From Aminobacter aganoensis (GTDB taxonomy: Bacteria > Pseudomonadota > Alphaproteobacteria > Rhizobiales > Rhizobiaceae), in contig NZ_JACHOU010000019.1 of NCBI RefSeq assembly GCF_014206975.1, positions 1-64,000 of the forward strand: a stretch of DNA of 64,000 nt, in the 5' to 3' direction. The stretch's first letter is position 1. Every line of letters begins with the position of its first letter. A model generated the notes under the pieces. That model searched no databases. It saw only the letters and a program-made list of their open reading frames with translations, and had not been told where the DNA came from. A program made the position numbers and the translations under genes. This document shows positions 27,184 to 35,482 of this stretch, one piece after another.

Positions 27184-27983
27184 CCGGTTTCGAAAGCCGC
27201 CCGCTGAAGGCCGCCATCTGGCTGATGACAGCCATTGGCCTGGCGATCATCTACCTCCCGCCGCTGTACCTGGTGGCGGTGTCGTTCAATCCGGCGCTGC
27301 AGCCCGCGCTGCCGCCGCTGTCCGACATCAGCCTGACCTGGTATTTCGCGCTCGCCAAGGAGCGCACCCTCATCAGCGCATTGCAGGAATCGCTGCTGGT
27401 CGCGACCATCACCGCGCTGGTGGCAACCGGCCTCGCGCTATTGTCGGCACTCGCCTACATGGACCTCGGCAAATGGCGCTCGCGCTGGTTCATGTTCGTG
27501 CTTCTGCCAATGTTCGTTCCCGGCATCATCCAGGGCCTGTCGCTTTCGGTGATTTTCGGACGCATCGGACTGAAGCCTTTCTGGGGCACTGTAGCGGCAA
27601 GCCACCTGCTGTGGGCGCTGCCATTCGCCTTCACCGTCATCCTGACCAGCATGGCAGCCGTCAGGCGTTCCTACCTGCTTGCCGCGTCCGATCTCGGCGC
27701 TTCCTGGTGGCGCCAACTCGTCGACGTGACATTGCCGCTGATCAAGCCGGGCCTGGTGGCCGCCTTCATCTTCTCGTTCCTGCTGTCGCTGAACGAATTC
27801 GGCCGGGCCTTCTATCTGGTCGGGCGGCAGAACACGCTGCCATTGGCGATGTTCGGCAAGATGAACTCAGGCGCCTCGCCGACCATCTATGCCTTGTCGG
27901 GCTCGATCTTCCTGGCTTCGATACTGGCGGTGTCGTTCGTGCTCCTGGCGGCGCAGGCCAAGGACCGGAAGCTGCATCGATAG
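27177..27983 (+). CDS. ABC transporter permease, PotC-like
   Basis: A 268-residue permease with about six helices (first helix AAIWLMTAIGLAIIYLPPLY). The EAA loop is LAASDLGASWWRQLVDVTLP near residue 172. The ATG at 27177 lies inside the end of the preceding permease gene (7-bp overlap), so the two are translationally coupled in the order normal for Pot-type importers. It is the last gene of the hyuBA-importer unit. The next gene is convergent, with a GC-rich hairpin in between. Confidence 0.92.
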   Translation: MVAGFESRPLKAAIWLMTAIGLAIIYLPPLYLVAVSFNPALQPALPPLSDISLTWYFALAKERTLISALQESLLVATITALVATGLALLSALAYMDLGKWRSRWFMFVLLPMFVPGIIQGLSLSVIFGRIGLKPFWGTVAASHLLWALPFAFTVILTSMAAVRRSYLLAASDLGASWWRQLVDVTLPLIKPGLVAAFIFSFLLSLNEFGRAFYLVGRQNTLPLAMFGKMNSGASPTIYALSGSIFLASILAVSFVLLAAQAKDRKLHR

Positions 27984-28039
27984 AAACCAAAGCTATTGTC
28001 AGTGGCCGCTCGCCACCTTTCACCAATAGCTCGATAGCT

Positions 28040-28076
28040 TGGGAGGGCCGCGCTGAGCGCGAGCGCCGCCCTCCCA
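28040..28076. terminator. hairpin between convergent genes
   Basis: TGGGAGGGC (28040-28048) pairs with GCCCTCCCA (28068-28076), a 9-bp perfect stem with a 19-nt loop that is itself GC-rich. It lies in the 100-bp gap between the permease stop and the convergent amidohydrolase stop and could serve both strands. There is no T-run on either side. Confidence 0.55.
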
Positions 28077-28083
28077 GCAGTCA

Positions 28084-29259
28084 TCATTCGGCCGGCAGCG
28101 CCAGTCTTCCGCTGACGAGGGACGTCCAGTAACGAACGCCATGGACGATCGCATCGTCGTTGAAATCATATGCGGGATTGTGAAGCCCGGCGGAGTCGCC
28201 ATTACCCAGCCAGATGATCGCGCCGGGCCGCTTTTCGAGCATGTAGGAAAAGTCTTCCGCACCCATCGTGCACTGACAATTGTCATTGACCTTGTCCTCG
28301 CCCACGACATCGGCGGCGACTGCGACAGCCGCCTTCGTCATCTCGGGATCGTTGACTGTCACGGGGTAGCCCGGCCGCCAGTCGATCTCGGCTTGCGCTT
28401 CGAACAGCCGCGCGGTGTTGGCGACGATATCCCTGAAACGCTGCTCGACGGCCTTCCGCGTCTTAGGATCGATGGTGCGGATCGTGCCGCCGATGACGGC
28501 CTGCTCCGGGATGACGTTCAGCGCCAGCGCATTGCCGCCGGAGATATAGGTGACCGACAGGACGACCGGGTCGAATGGATCGACGTTGCGCGAGGCGATC
28601 GACTGCAGCGCCGTCACCAGATGCGCTGATATCAACACGGGATCGCGCGATTCATGTGGCGAAGCGGCATGCGAGCCCTTGCCGTTCAAAGTGACGACGA
28701 AGCGATCTGCTGCTGCCAGCATCGGGCCGGGCCGAATGGCGAAGGAACCGACAGGCAGGCCCGGCTCATTGTGCATGCCGAACACTTCCTCGATGCCGAA
28801 ACGCTCCAGCAACCCTTCCTCGAGCATGACGCGCCCGCCGGCGCCGCCCTCCTCGGCCGGCTGGAAGATGAGCACGGCCGTGCCGGCAAAATCCCTGGTC
28901 GAGGCGAGGTGTCGCGCGGCGCCGAGCAGCATTGCCGTGTGGCCGTCATGGCCGCACGCATGCATCTTGCCCGGGGTCTTCGACGTATGGGCCAGGTTGG
29001 TCTGCTCGGCAATCGGCAGGGCGTCCATGTCGGCCCGCAGACCGATCGTCCGGCCGGCGCCTAGCTTTCCCTTCACCACCGCGACGACGCCCGACGTGGC
29101 AATGCCGGTGACGACCTCATCACAGCCGAACGACTTCAGCTTGTCGGCAACGAAGGCCGACGTTACCGGCAGGTCGAACAAGAGCTCGGGATTCTGGTGG
29201 AGGTGGCGGCGCCACTGTCCGGCTTCTTCCGCAATCGTCTCGATTGTCTGTGCTGACAT
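28084..29259 (-). CDS. M20D-family amidohydrolase (hippurate-hydrolase-like)
   Basis: A 391-residue metallo-amidohydrolase of the M20 family, which cleaves N-acyl amino acids and similar amides. It has RRHLHQNPELLFD at the N-terminus, the metal-binding block ACGHDGHTAML near 98-110, the catalytic/metal EEGGAGG near 134, and the C-terminal GAEDFSYMLEKRPGA. The ATG at 29259 is preceded by AGAGGAAAAG; an upstream frame to 29331 has no good start signal. It is divergent from a paralogous amidohydrolase (29416-30570) across 156 bp. In this neighbourhood it could process ring-opened or acylated products of the HyuAB enzymes. The real substrate is unknown. Confidence 0.92.
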   Translation of the reverse strand: MSAQTIETIAEEAGQWRRHLHQNPELLFDLPVTSAFVADKLKSFGCDEVVTGIATSGVVAVVKGKLGAGRTIGLRADMDALPIAEQTNLAHTSKTPGKMHACGHDGHTAMLLGAARHLASTRDFAGTAVLIFQPAEEGGAGGRVMLEEGLLERFGIEEVFGMHNEPGLPVGSFAIRPGPMLAAADRFVVTLNGKGSHAASPHESRDPVLISAHLVTALQSIASRNVDPFDPVVLSVTYISGGNALALNVIPEQAVIGGTIRTIDPKTRKAVEQRFRDIVANTARLFEAQAEIDWRPGYPVTVNDPEMTKAAVAVAADVVGEDKVNDNCQCTMGAEDFSYMLEKRPGAIIWLGNGDSAGLHNPAYDFNDDAIVHGVRYWTSLVSGRLALPAE

Positions 29260-29415
29260 CTTTTCCTCTTTCAGGCGGCTGGGTCTGAAGTGTCGGCGCC
29301 TGTTGGCCAGTCGAGCCGCGCCTCCGTTCACGTCTTCGACGCCCTAGGACGAAACGCTTGCCTTCACAAGACGCCAGTGCCACTGACAGGCCAAAGCCAC
29401 GAAAGACGGTCCGCC

Positions 29416-30570
29416 ATGCCTGTGATTGAACAGATCGCCCAGTTCGCCGACGATCTCACCGCGATACGCCAGGATTTTCACCAGCATCCCGAACTCGGTT
29501 TCGAGGAGCATCGCACCTCACAGCGGGTGGCGGATCTGCTTACCAGTTGGGGCGTCACCATCGAGCGCGGCATCGGCGGCACTGGCCTGGTTGGTGTCAT
29601 CGAGGGTACCCGGCCGGGGCGCAGCATCGGCTTGCGCGCCGACATGGACGCCCTGCCGATGGATGAGCTGACCAACCTGCCCTATGCCTCGAAGAATCCC
29701 GGTGTGTTTCATGGTTGCGGTCACGACGGGCACACCACCATGCTGCTTGGTGCTGCGCGCTACCTCGCCGGCAACCGCGATTTTTCGGGCCGTGCCGTAC
29801 TGATCTTCCAGCCGGCGGAGGAAGGTCTCGGCGGCGCGCGCGCCATGCTGCGCGACGGCCTGTTCGACCGTTTCCCCTGCGACGAGCTCTACGGCATGCA
29901 CAATTCGCCCTACCAGGACCACTCCCAGCTGACGATCCGGCCGGGCAAGGCGCAGGCCGGCGCCAGCTTCTTCGACATCACAATCCACGGCCGCGGTAGC
30001 CACGGGGCCATGCCCCAGGCCAGCCGCGATCCGATCACCATCGGCTCGGGCCTGATCAAGGAGATGCAGGAGATCGTCTCGCGCAACACCGACCCAACGC
30101 ATCCCGCCGTCGTTTCGGTCACGCAGTTCCATGCCGGCTCGGCCTACAACGTCATTCCGGAAGCGGCAGTCCTGCGCGGCACCTTCCGATACTTCCACGA
30201 CGCTGACGGCGAACTGATCGAGAACCGCATTCGCAAGCTCTGCGCCGGCTTCGCGCTCGCCCACGAAATCGAGATCGCCGCCGATATCCGCAACATCTTC
30301 GACGTGCTGTCGAACGATCCCGAGCGGGTCGGCAACCTCATTGAGGTGGCGCAGGAAATCGTCGGCGACAAGGCGCAGCCGAATGCGGAACTGACGATGG
30401 GATCGGAGGACATGGCCGATCTGCTGCGCGTCGTTCCGGGTGCTTTCTTCAATCTGGGGCACAACGGAACCGTCCCGCTGCACAATTCCGGATTCATTTT
30501 CGACGACACGATCCTGCCCGTCGGCGCCAGCCTTCTGGCCCGGCTCGTCGAGGTGCGTGGCGCCGCCTGA
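29416..30570 (+). CDS. M20D-family amidohydrolase, second paralogue
   Basis: A 384-residue M20 amidohydrolase. It has IRQDFHQHPELGFEEHRTSQ at the N-terminus, the metal block GCGHDGHTTML near 98-108, EEGLGGARAML near 134, and TMGSEDMADLL near the C-terminus. The start is the ATG at 29416, which gives the canonical N-terminus. An open frame extends upstream to 29290 but has no family similarity. It is related to the divergent gene at 28084-29259 yet clearly not a recent copy, since many positions differ. The two may act on different acyl amides. It precedes the IclR regulator by 222 bp, with a hairpin between. Confidence 0.92.
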   Translation: MPVIEQIAQFADDLTAIRQDFHQHPELGFEEHRTSQRVADLLTSWGVTIERGIGGTGLVGVIEGTRPGRSIGLRADMDALPMDELTNLPYASKNPGVFHGCGHDGHTTMLLGAARYLAGNRDFSGRAVLIFQPAEEGLGGARAMLRDGLFDRFPCDELYGMHNSPYQDHSQLTIRPGKAQAGASFFDITIHGRGSHGAMPQASRDPITIGSGLIKEMQEIVSRNTDPTHPAVVSVTQFHAGSAYNVIPEAAVLRGTFRYFHDADGELIENRIRKLCAGFALAHEIEIAADIRNIFDVLSNDPERVGNLIEVAQEIVGDKAQPNAELTMGSEDMADLLRVVPGAFFNLGHNGTVPLHNSGFIFDDTILPVGASLLARLVEVRGAA

Positions 30571-30616
30571 GCGCAGGCACGCAACAAAATCAATTTCTTG
30601 AACTGAAGACTTCGTT

Positions 30617-30642
30617 CGATCCCGGCATCGCTGCCGGGATCG
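30617..30642 (+). terminator. perfect hairpin after the second amidohydrolase
   Basis: An 11-bp perfect stem, CGATCCCGGCA (30617-30627) with TGCCGGGATCG (30632-30642), and a TCGC tetraloop. It lies 46 bp after the amidohydrolase stop. No T-tract follows; it is probably a 3'-end hairpin or Rho-assisted terminator separating this gene from the IclR unit. Confidence 0.6.
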
Positions 30643-30712
30643 GCGGAGCATTGCCTTGGCGATCTTCGATTCCGTCTGCCCGGCGGCATCGGGAAGTCGG
30701 CTCATTTTTAGC

Positions 30713-30778
30713 TTGACCGAATGCACGGACGAGAGCATTAGTTTCAAAAAGTGGAACTTGAGTTCCATTTTATGGAAC
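30713..30778 (+). promoter_or_regulatory. promoter with IclR-type operator array
   Basis: A TTGACC -35-like box (30713-30718) and a weak -10 (CATTAG, 30736-30741, 17-bp spacing) are followed at once by four half-sites. These are GTTTCA (30741-30746), TGGAAC (30752-30757), GTTCCA (30762-30767) and TGGAAC (30773-30778). The middle pair makes the perfect 16-bp palindrome TGGAACTTGAGTTCCA (30752-30767), resembling the TGGAA-type operators of IclR proteins. Position directly downstream of the promoter and 15 bp before the regulator's ATG suggests autorepression and control of the downstream hyu-dpp operon. Confidence 0.7.
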
Positions 30779-30792
30779 GACTCGGAGGAGAA

Positions 30793-31530
30793 ATGTCGGT
30801 CCTGAACAATGCCGCAGATGTGCTGAGGTGCTTCGGCAACGACTGTCCCGATCTCACGGTCTCGGACGTCGTGAAGCTGCTCGGCATGCCGAAGGCCAAT
30901 GCGTCGCGGCTGTTGAAGGCGATGCGGGAGGCCAACATGCTTGAGACGATCGGCGACTCGCATCGGCACCGCCCGGGCCGCCTGATGCTCGACCTCGCAG
31001 CCGCCTACCGCCGTTCGTCGCTGCTCATCGGCCGCGCCAGCGAAGTGGTCGCCGAAGCCAGCAGCACCTTTGGCCACACCGGCTACATCTCCGTGCGTGA
31101 CGGCAAGGAAGTGACGGCCGTCGCAGACTTCCAGGGCACCAACGCGCTCCGCGTCGTCAGCAATATCGGCCGCCGCCTGCCCGCCCATCTCAGCGCCACC
31201 GGCCGGTCGCTGCTGGCGCGGCTTGGCGAAGAAACAGTGCATGCGCTCTATGCCGGGCACAGTGCGCTGCATGATCTGAGCGAGCAGCTCTCGAAAGTAC
31301 GGCACCAGGGCTTCGCTTATTCGAGCCAGGAGGCGACGCCTGGCGTGGACGCCATCGCTATTTCGGTCGCCGACCCCCGCACCGACGAAGCCGTCAGCCT
31401 CTGTATCGTCTACCCCCACGCACTCGTGGACACCAAAGGCCGCGACGAGATGATCGCCGCCCTCGCCAAGGGGGCCGCCCGCATCGCCGAGGATCTGGGC
31501 GACAGCGCCTTCGTCGCCCCCCGGATTTGA
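30793..31530 (+). CDS. IclR-family transcriptional regulator
   Basis: A 245-residue regulator. The N-terminal winged helix (about 5-65) includes DLTVSDVVKLLGMPKANASR. The effector domain (about 75-240) has the family features GHTGYISVRDG, RRLPAHLSATGRSLLARLG and GVDAIAISVADP. The ATG at 30793 is supported by CGGAGGAGAA directly upstream. An in-frame ATG at 30751 lies inside the operator palindrome and is rejected for that reason. Seventeen bases separate its stop from the fused HyuAB gene, so it probably heads the operon that runs to 40866 and responds to a metabolite of that pathway. Confidence 0.92.
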   Translation: MSVLNNAADVLRCFGNDCPDLTVSDVVKLLGMPKANASRLLKAMREANMLETIGDSHRHRPGRLMLDLAAAYRRSSLLIGRASEVVAEASSTFGHTGYISVRDGKEVTAVADFQGTNALRVVSNIGRRLPAHLSATGRSLLARLGEETVHALYAGHSALHDLSEQLSKVRHQGFAYSSQEATPGVDAIAISVADPRTDEAVSLCIVYPHALVDTKGRDEMIAALAKGAARIAEDLGDSAFVAPRI

Positions 31531-31547
31531 AGAAAAGGACATCAGTA

Positions 31548-34500
31548 ATGAGTGATCTGCCCAACCGCTGGCGCGTGGGATTCGACATTGGTGGAACCTT
31601 CACCGACTTCGTGCTCTATGACAGCCAGAACCATTCCGTCACGCTGCACAAGCGCCTGACCACGCCGCATGATCCGTCACAGGCCGCACTGCTCGGCCTG
31701 CAGGAACTGCTGGATCTGCAGAGCATCAGGCACAGCGACGTCAGCGAGATCGTCCACGGCACGACACTGGTCACCAACGCGGTCATCGAGCGCAAGGGCG
31801 CGCCGGTCGGCCTGATCACGACGCGCGGCTTCCGCGACCTGCTCGAAATGGGCACCGAGCAGCGCTACGACATCTATGACCTGTTCGTCTCCTTCCCCGA
31901 CCCGATGGTCAGCCGCGACATGCGCCTCGAAGTCGATGAGCGCATGAATGCCTCGGGCGAGGTGGAGACCCCGCTCGACGAGGCACAGGTTCTGTTGGCT
32001 GCCAAGAAGCTGGTGGCGCAGGGCTGCGAGGCAATCGCCATCGCCTTCATCCATTCCTATGCCAATTCGGCGCATGAGCGCCGCGCCGCCGATATCATCC
32101 GCGCCGCGTTCCCCGAGCTGTCGATCTCGATATCGAGCGAGGTCGTGGCCGAAATGGGCGAATACCAGCGCACGGTGACCACCTGCGCCAACGCTTTCGT
32201 GCAGCCGTTGATGCACCGCTACCTGACCAAGCTGGAGAAATCGCTGCGTGGCGCTGGCTTTGCCGGCGCGCTGCGCCTCATGCATTCGGCAGGTGGCCTG
32301 ATGTCGCTGGAGACTGCCCGCGACTTCCCGATCCGGCTGCTCGAAAGCGGCCCGGCCGGCGGCGGCCTCGCCACCGCGCTGTTCGGCAAGGCGGCTGGGC
32401 TTTCCGACGTCATTTCCTTCGACATGGGCGGCACCACCGCCAAGGCGTGCATGATCGAGGACGGCCGCGCAGAGATATCGCCAATGATGGAGGCCGCGCG
32501 CGTCCACCGCTTCGTCAAGGGCTCCGGCCTGCCGATCAAGGCCCCTGTCATCGAGATGATCGAGATCGGCGCCGGCGGCGGTTCGATCGCCGCCATCGAC
32601 GACGTTGGCCTGCTGAAGGTCGGCCCGCATTCGGCGAGCTCCGACCCGGGCCCGGCCTGCTACGGCATGGGCGGCAAGCAGCCGACCGTCACCGACGCCA
32701 ACCTCACGCTCGGCTATTACGATCCCAACTTCTTCCTCGGCGGTCGCATGAAGCTCGACCTCGAGGCCGCCCGTGCTGCCATCGCGCGTGTGGCGGAGCC
32801 GCTGAACCTGACGATTGAAGAAGCTGCACTCGGCATCCACAAGGTGGTCGTCGAGAGCATGGCTTCGGCCGCACGCGTGCATCTTGTCGAGCGCGGCAAG
32901 GATCCGCGCGAATATTCCATGGTCGGTTTCGGCGGCGCCGGTCCGGCCCATGCTGTCGACGTGGCGCGCGCCATGGGCATCTCATCCGTGCTGATCCCAC
33001 CGGCATCGGGTGCTGCGTCGGCGCTCGGCTTCCTTGCAGCACCGCTGTCCTTCGAAGGCGTACGGTCGCTGCGCGTCGAGCTGAAGACTGGCTTTGACAC
33101 GAACGCCGTCAACGGCGTGCTGACCGCTCTTGAAGACGAGGGGCGCCATCAGCTGACCCGTTCGGGCATCGCCGCAGGCGACATCGTTGTCGAACGCAGC
33201 GCCGACATGCGCCTTGTCGGCCAGATGCACGACATCAGCGTGCCACTCCCCGACACGACACTCGGCGAAGCCGACCTGCCCGCCATTCGCGAGGCCTTCG
33301 TGCGGGCCTACTCCGCCCGTTATGCCGAGCCTTTCGAGGGTGCGCGCTTCGAATCCGTCAACTTCCGCGTACGCGTCGCCGGCCCCACGCCGCAGCTTTC
33401 GCTCACCGGTGCCACTGGCGGCGGCGACACCACGACCCGGATCAAGGGCCACCGCACCTGCTGGTTCGATGAAGGCAAGTTCGAGACAGCGGTTTATGAC
33501 CGCTACGCGCTGCGCAGCGGCGACACCGTCCCCGGCCCGGCGATCATCGAAGAGCGCGAGTCCACCACCGTCGTCGGCCCGTCCGACAGCGTCACCATCG
33601 ACGCCAGCCAGAACCTCTGCGTCCAGGTCGGCGCGCTCAAGGCGGCTGACGCGTTCGTCACCGACGACATGACCCGCGCCCAGGCAGTCGCCCGCATCAA
33701 GGGCGATCCGATCGGCCTCGAGATCATGTGGTCGCGCCTCGTCAACGTCGTCGAGGAAATGTGGCTGACCGTCTGCCGCACCGCATTCTCACTGGTCATC
33801 GCCGAGGCACAGGACTTTGCCTGCGAACTGCTCGACAAGGACGGCGAGACGCTGGCCCACAGCCCGCGCGCCATGCCGGTCTTCAACCTGACGCTGCCGC
33901 GCGCGGTCAAGGCACTGTTGGAGCGCTATCCGGCCGAGACGCTGAAGCCCGGCGACGTGCTGATCACCAACGATCCGTGGCTCTGCGCTGGCCATCTGTT
34001 CGACATCGCCATCGTCACGCCGGCTTTCCGCAATGGCAAGCTGGTCGGCCTGATGGGCACTGTCGGCCACGTCTCGGACATCGGCGGCACCAAGGACTCG
34101 CTGCATGCCCGCGAGATCTACGAGGAAGGCCTGCAGATCCCGCCGATGAAGATCTTCGAGGAGGGACGCCCCAACGAGACGCTGATCCAGCTCATCCGCC
34201 AGAACGTCCGCAACGGCGAGCAGGTGCTGGGCGACATCTTCTCCTTCGTCGCGGCCAACAAGCTCGGCGCGGAGCGGCTCGACGCCTTCATGCATGACTA
34301 CGGCATGCACGACCTCGGCGCGCTGGCCGAAGTCGTCCAGGGCCTGTCGGAAAAGGCAATGCGCGATGCGATCCGGGCGCTGCCCGATGGTGAGTACCGC
34401 TCGGTCATCACCAACAACCCGCTTGGCGAGACCATCAGCTACCCGGTCCTGGTCAAGGTCGAGGGCGACAGCATATCGGTCGATTTCGCCGGCGCCCCGC

Positions 34501-35399
34501 CGCAGCTCCCCCAGGGTGGTCTCAACTCGACGCTGAACTACACGGCGGCCCATGCGACCTACCCGCTGAAGTGTATGCTGACCCCCGCGGTGCGCGGCAA
34601 TGCCGGCTGCTATCGCCCGTTCACGGTGACCGCGCCGGAAGGTTCGATCCTGAACCCGACCTACCCGGCGGCCGTGAACCTGCGTACCCGCACCGGCTGG
34701 TACCTCGCGCCGAACATCTTCGCGGCACTCGCCTCGGCCTCGCCCGACATGGTCCAGTCCTTCACCGGGCTTGCGGTCGCGGCGAACGTCTATGGCCAGA
34801 CCAAGGACGGGCAGTTCTATTCGGACATGCTTTTCTGCGGCGGCGGCCAGGGCGGCTCCGAACGCGGCGACGGCCACTCCTCGCTGCTGTGGCCGACATC
34901 GGCGGCCAACACCTCCATCGAGCTGATGGAGAGCCGGGTGCCGGTGCTGGTGCTGGAGAAGGCGTTCCGCGCCGACAGCGGCGGTGCGGGCAAGCAGCGC
35001 GGCGGCCTCGGCCAGGTCGTGCGCTTCCGCAAGCGCGAAGAGGACGGGCTGGAGATGCTGGTCTCGGTCTACCCCGAGGGCGTCGACAATCCCATCGACG
35101 GCCTGTTCGGCGGACAGGCAGGCGGCGGGGCACGCGGTCGCGTGCTATCCACCGACGGCCGGGTGCTGCGCGATTGCGGCACCGGCGAGCTGGTGTCGCT
35201 GCACCGGACCGACCAGGTGGTGGAACTCGTGCTCGCCGGCGGCTCGGGTTACGGCAACTCCGCCGAACGCGACCACGCCGCGATCTCCCGCGACCTCGCA
35301 CTCGGTTTTGTGACGCCTGATCACGTGGCGCTCAACTACCGCAAGGAACCAGGTACGCCAGGAACCGTGGCGCCGCAGGAGAACGTGGCCTGGGCCTAA
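31548..35399 (+). CDS. fused hydantoinase A/B (5-oxoprolinase-type) protein
   Basis: A 1283-residue fusion of both hydantoinase/oxoprolinase subunits in one chain. This is the arrangement and length of eukaryotic-type ATP-dependent 5-oxoprolinase (about 1290 residues). The HyuA part (about 1-690) has FDIGGTFTDFVLYD, HGTTLVTNAVIERKG and FDMGGTTAKACMI. The HyuB part (about 720-1275) has TNDPWLCAGHLFDIA and ends with the Gly-rich LAGGSGYGN block. The ATG at 31548 follows AAAAGGACATCAGTA; an in-frame TTG at 31527 overlaps the iclR stop. The following dipeptide-type importer suggests an imported peptide-like or cyclic amide substrate. 5-Oxoproline is only one possibility. Confidence 0.92.
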   Translation: MSDLPNRWRVGFDIGGTFTDFVLYDSQNHSVTLHKRLTTPHDPSQAALLGLQELLDLQSIRHSDVSEIVHGTTLVTNAVIERKGAPVGLITTRGFRDLLEMGTEQRYDIYDLFVSFPDPMVSRDMRLEVDERMNASGEVETPLDEAQVLLAAKKLVAQGCEAIAIAFIHSYANSAHERRAADIIRAAFPELSISISSEVVAEMGEYQRTVTTCANAFVQPLMHRYLTKLEKSLRGAGFAGALRLMHSAGGLMSLETARDFPIRLLESGPAGGGLATALFGKAAGLSDVISFDMGGTTAKACMIEDGRAEISPMMEAARVHRFVKGSGLPIKAPVIEMIEIGAGGGSIAAIDDVGLLKVGPHSASSDPGPACYGMGGKQPTVTDANLTLGYYDPNFFLGGRMKLDLEAARAAIARVAEPLNLTIEEAALGIHKVVVESMASAARVHLVERGKDPREYSMVGFGGAGPAHAVDVARAMGISSVLIPPASGAASALGFLAAPLSFEGVRSLRVELKTGFDTNAVNGVLTALEDEGRHQLTRSGIAAGDIVVERSADMRLVGQMHDISVPLPDTTLGEADLPAIREAFVRAYSARYAEPFEGARFESVNFRVRVAGPTPQLSLTGATGGGDTTTRIKGHRTCWFDEGKFETAVYDRYALRSGDTVPGPAIIEERESTTVVGPSDSVTIDASQNLCVQVGALKAADAFVTDDMTRAQAVARIKGDPIGLEIMWSRLVNVVEEMWLTVCRTAFSLVIAEAQDFACELLDKDGETLAHSPRAMPVFNLTLPRAVKALLERYPAETLKPGDVLITNDPWLCAGHLFDIAIVTPAFRNGKLVGLMGTVGHVSDIGGTKDSLHAREIYEEGLQIPPMKIFEEGRPNETLIQLIRQNVRNGEQVLGDIFSFVAANKLGAERLDAFMHDYGMHDLGALAEVVQGLSEKAMRDAIRALPDGEYRSVITNNPLGETISYPVLVKVEGDSISVDFAGAPPQLPQGGLNSTLNYTAAHATYPLKCMLTPAVRGNAGCYRPFTVTAPEGSILNPTYPAAVNLRTRTGWYLAPNIFAALASASPDMVQSFTGLAVAANVYGQTKDGQFYSDMLFCGGGQGGSERGDGHSSLLWPTSAANTSIELMESRVPVLVLEKAFRADSGGAGKQRGGLGQVVRFRKREEDGLEMLVSVYPEGVDNPIDGLFGGQAGGGARGRVLSTDGRVLRDCGTGELVSLHRTDQVVELVLAGGSGYGNSAERDHAAISRDLALGFVTPDHVALNYRKEPGTPGTVAPQENVAWA

Positions 35400-35415
35400 A
35401 CGCCTATCGAGATCC

Positions 35416-35442
35416 GGCGGCGCCCGGCCAACTGGCGCCGCC
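35416..35442 (+). terminator. hairpin between fused HyuAB and binding-protein genes
   Basis: GGCGGCGCC (35416-35424) pairs perfectly with GGCGCCGCC (35434-35442) around a 9-nt loop, 16 bp after the HyuAB stop. There is no T-run; it is a likely processing or partial-termination point inside the operon. Confidence 0.5.
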
Positions 35443-35482
35443 CATTTGCAATGACGACCAGACATCCGACAGGAGCAATGCA

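Noticed and set aside
29518-31542. 674-codon minus-strand open frame over the amidohydrolase and iclR genes
   Set aside because: It runs across an intergenic operator and two well-supported genes on the other strand; the composition is not protein-like.
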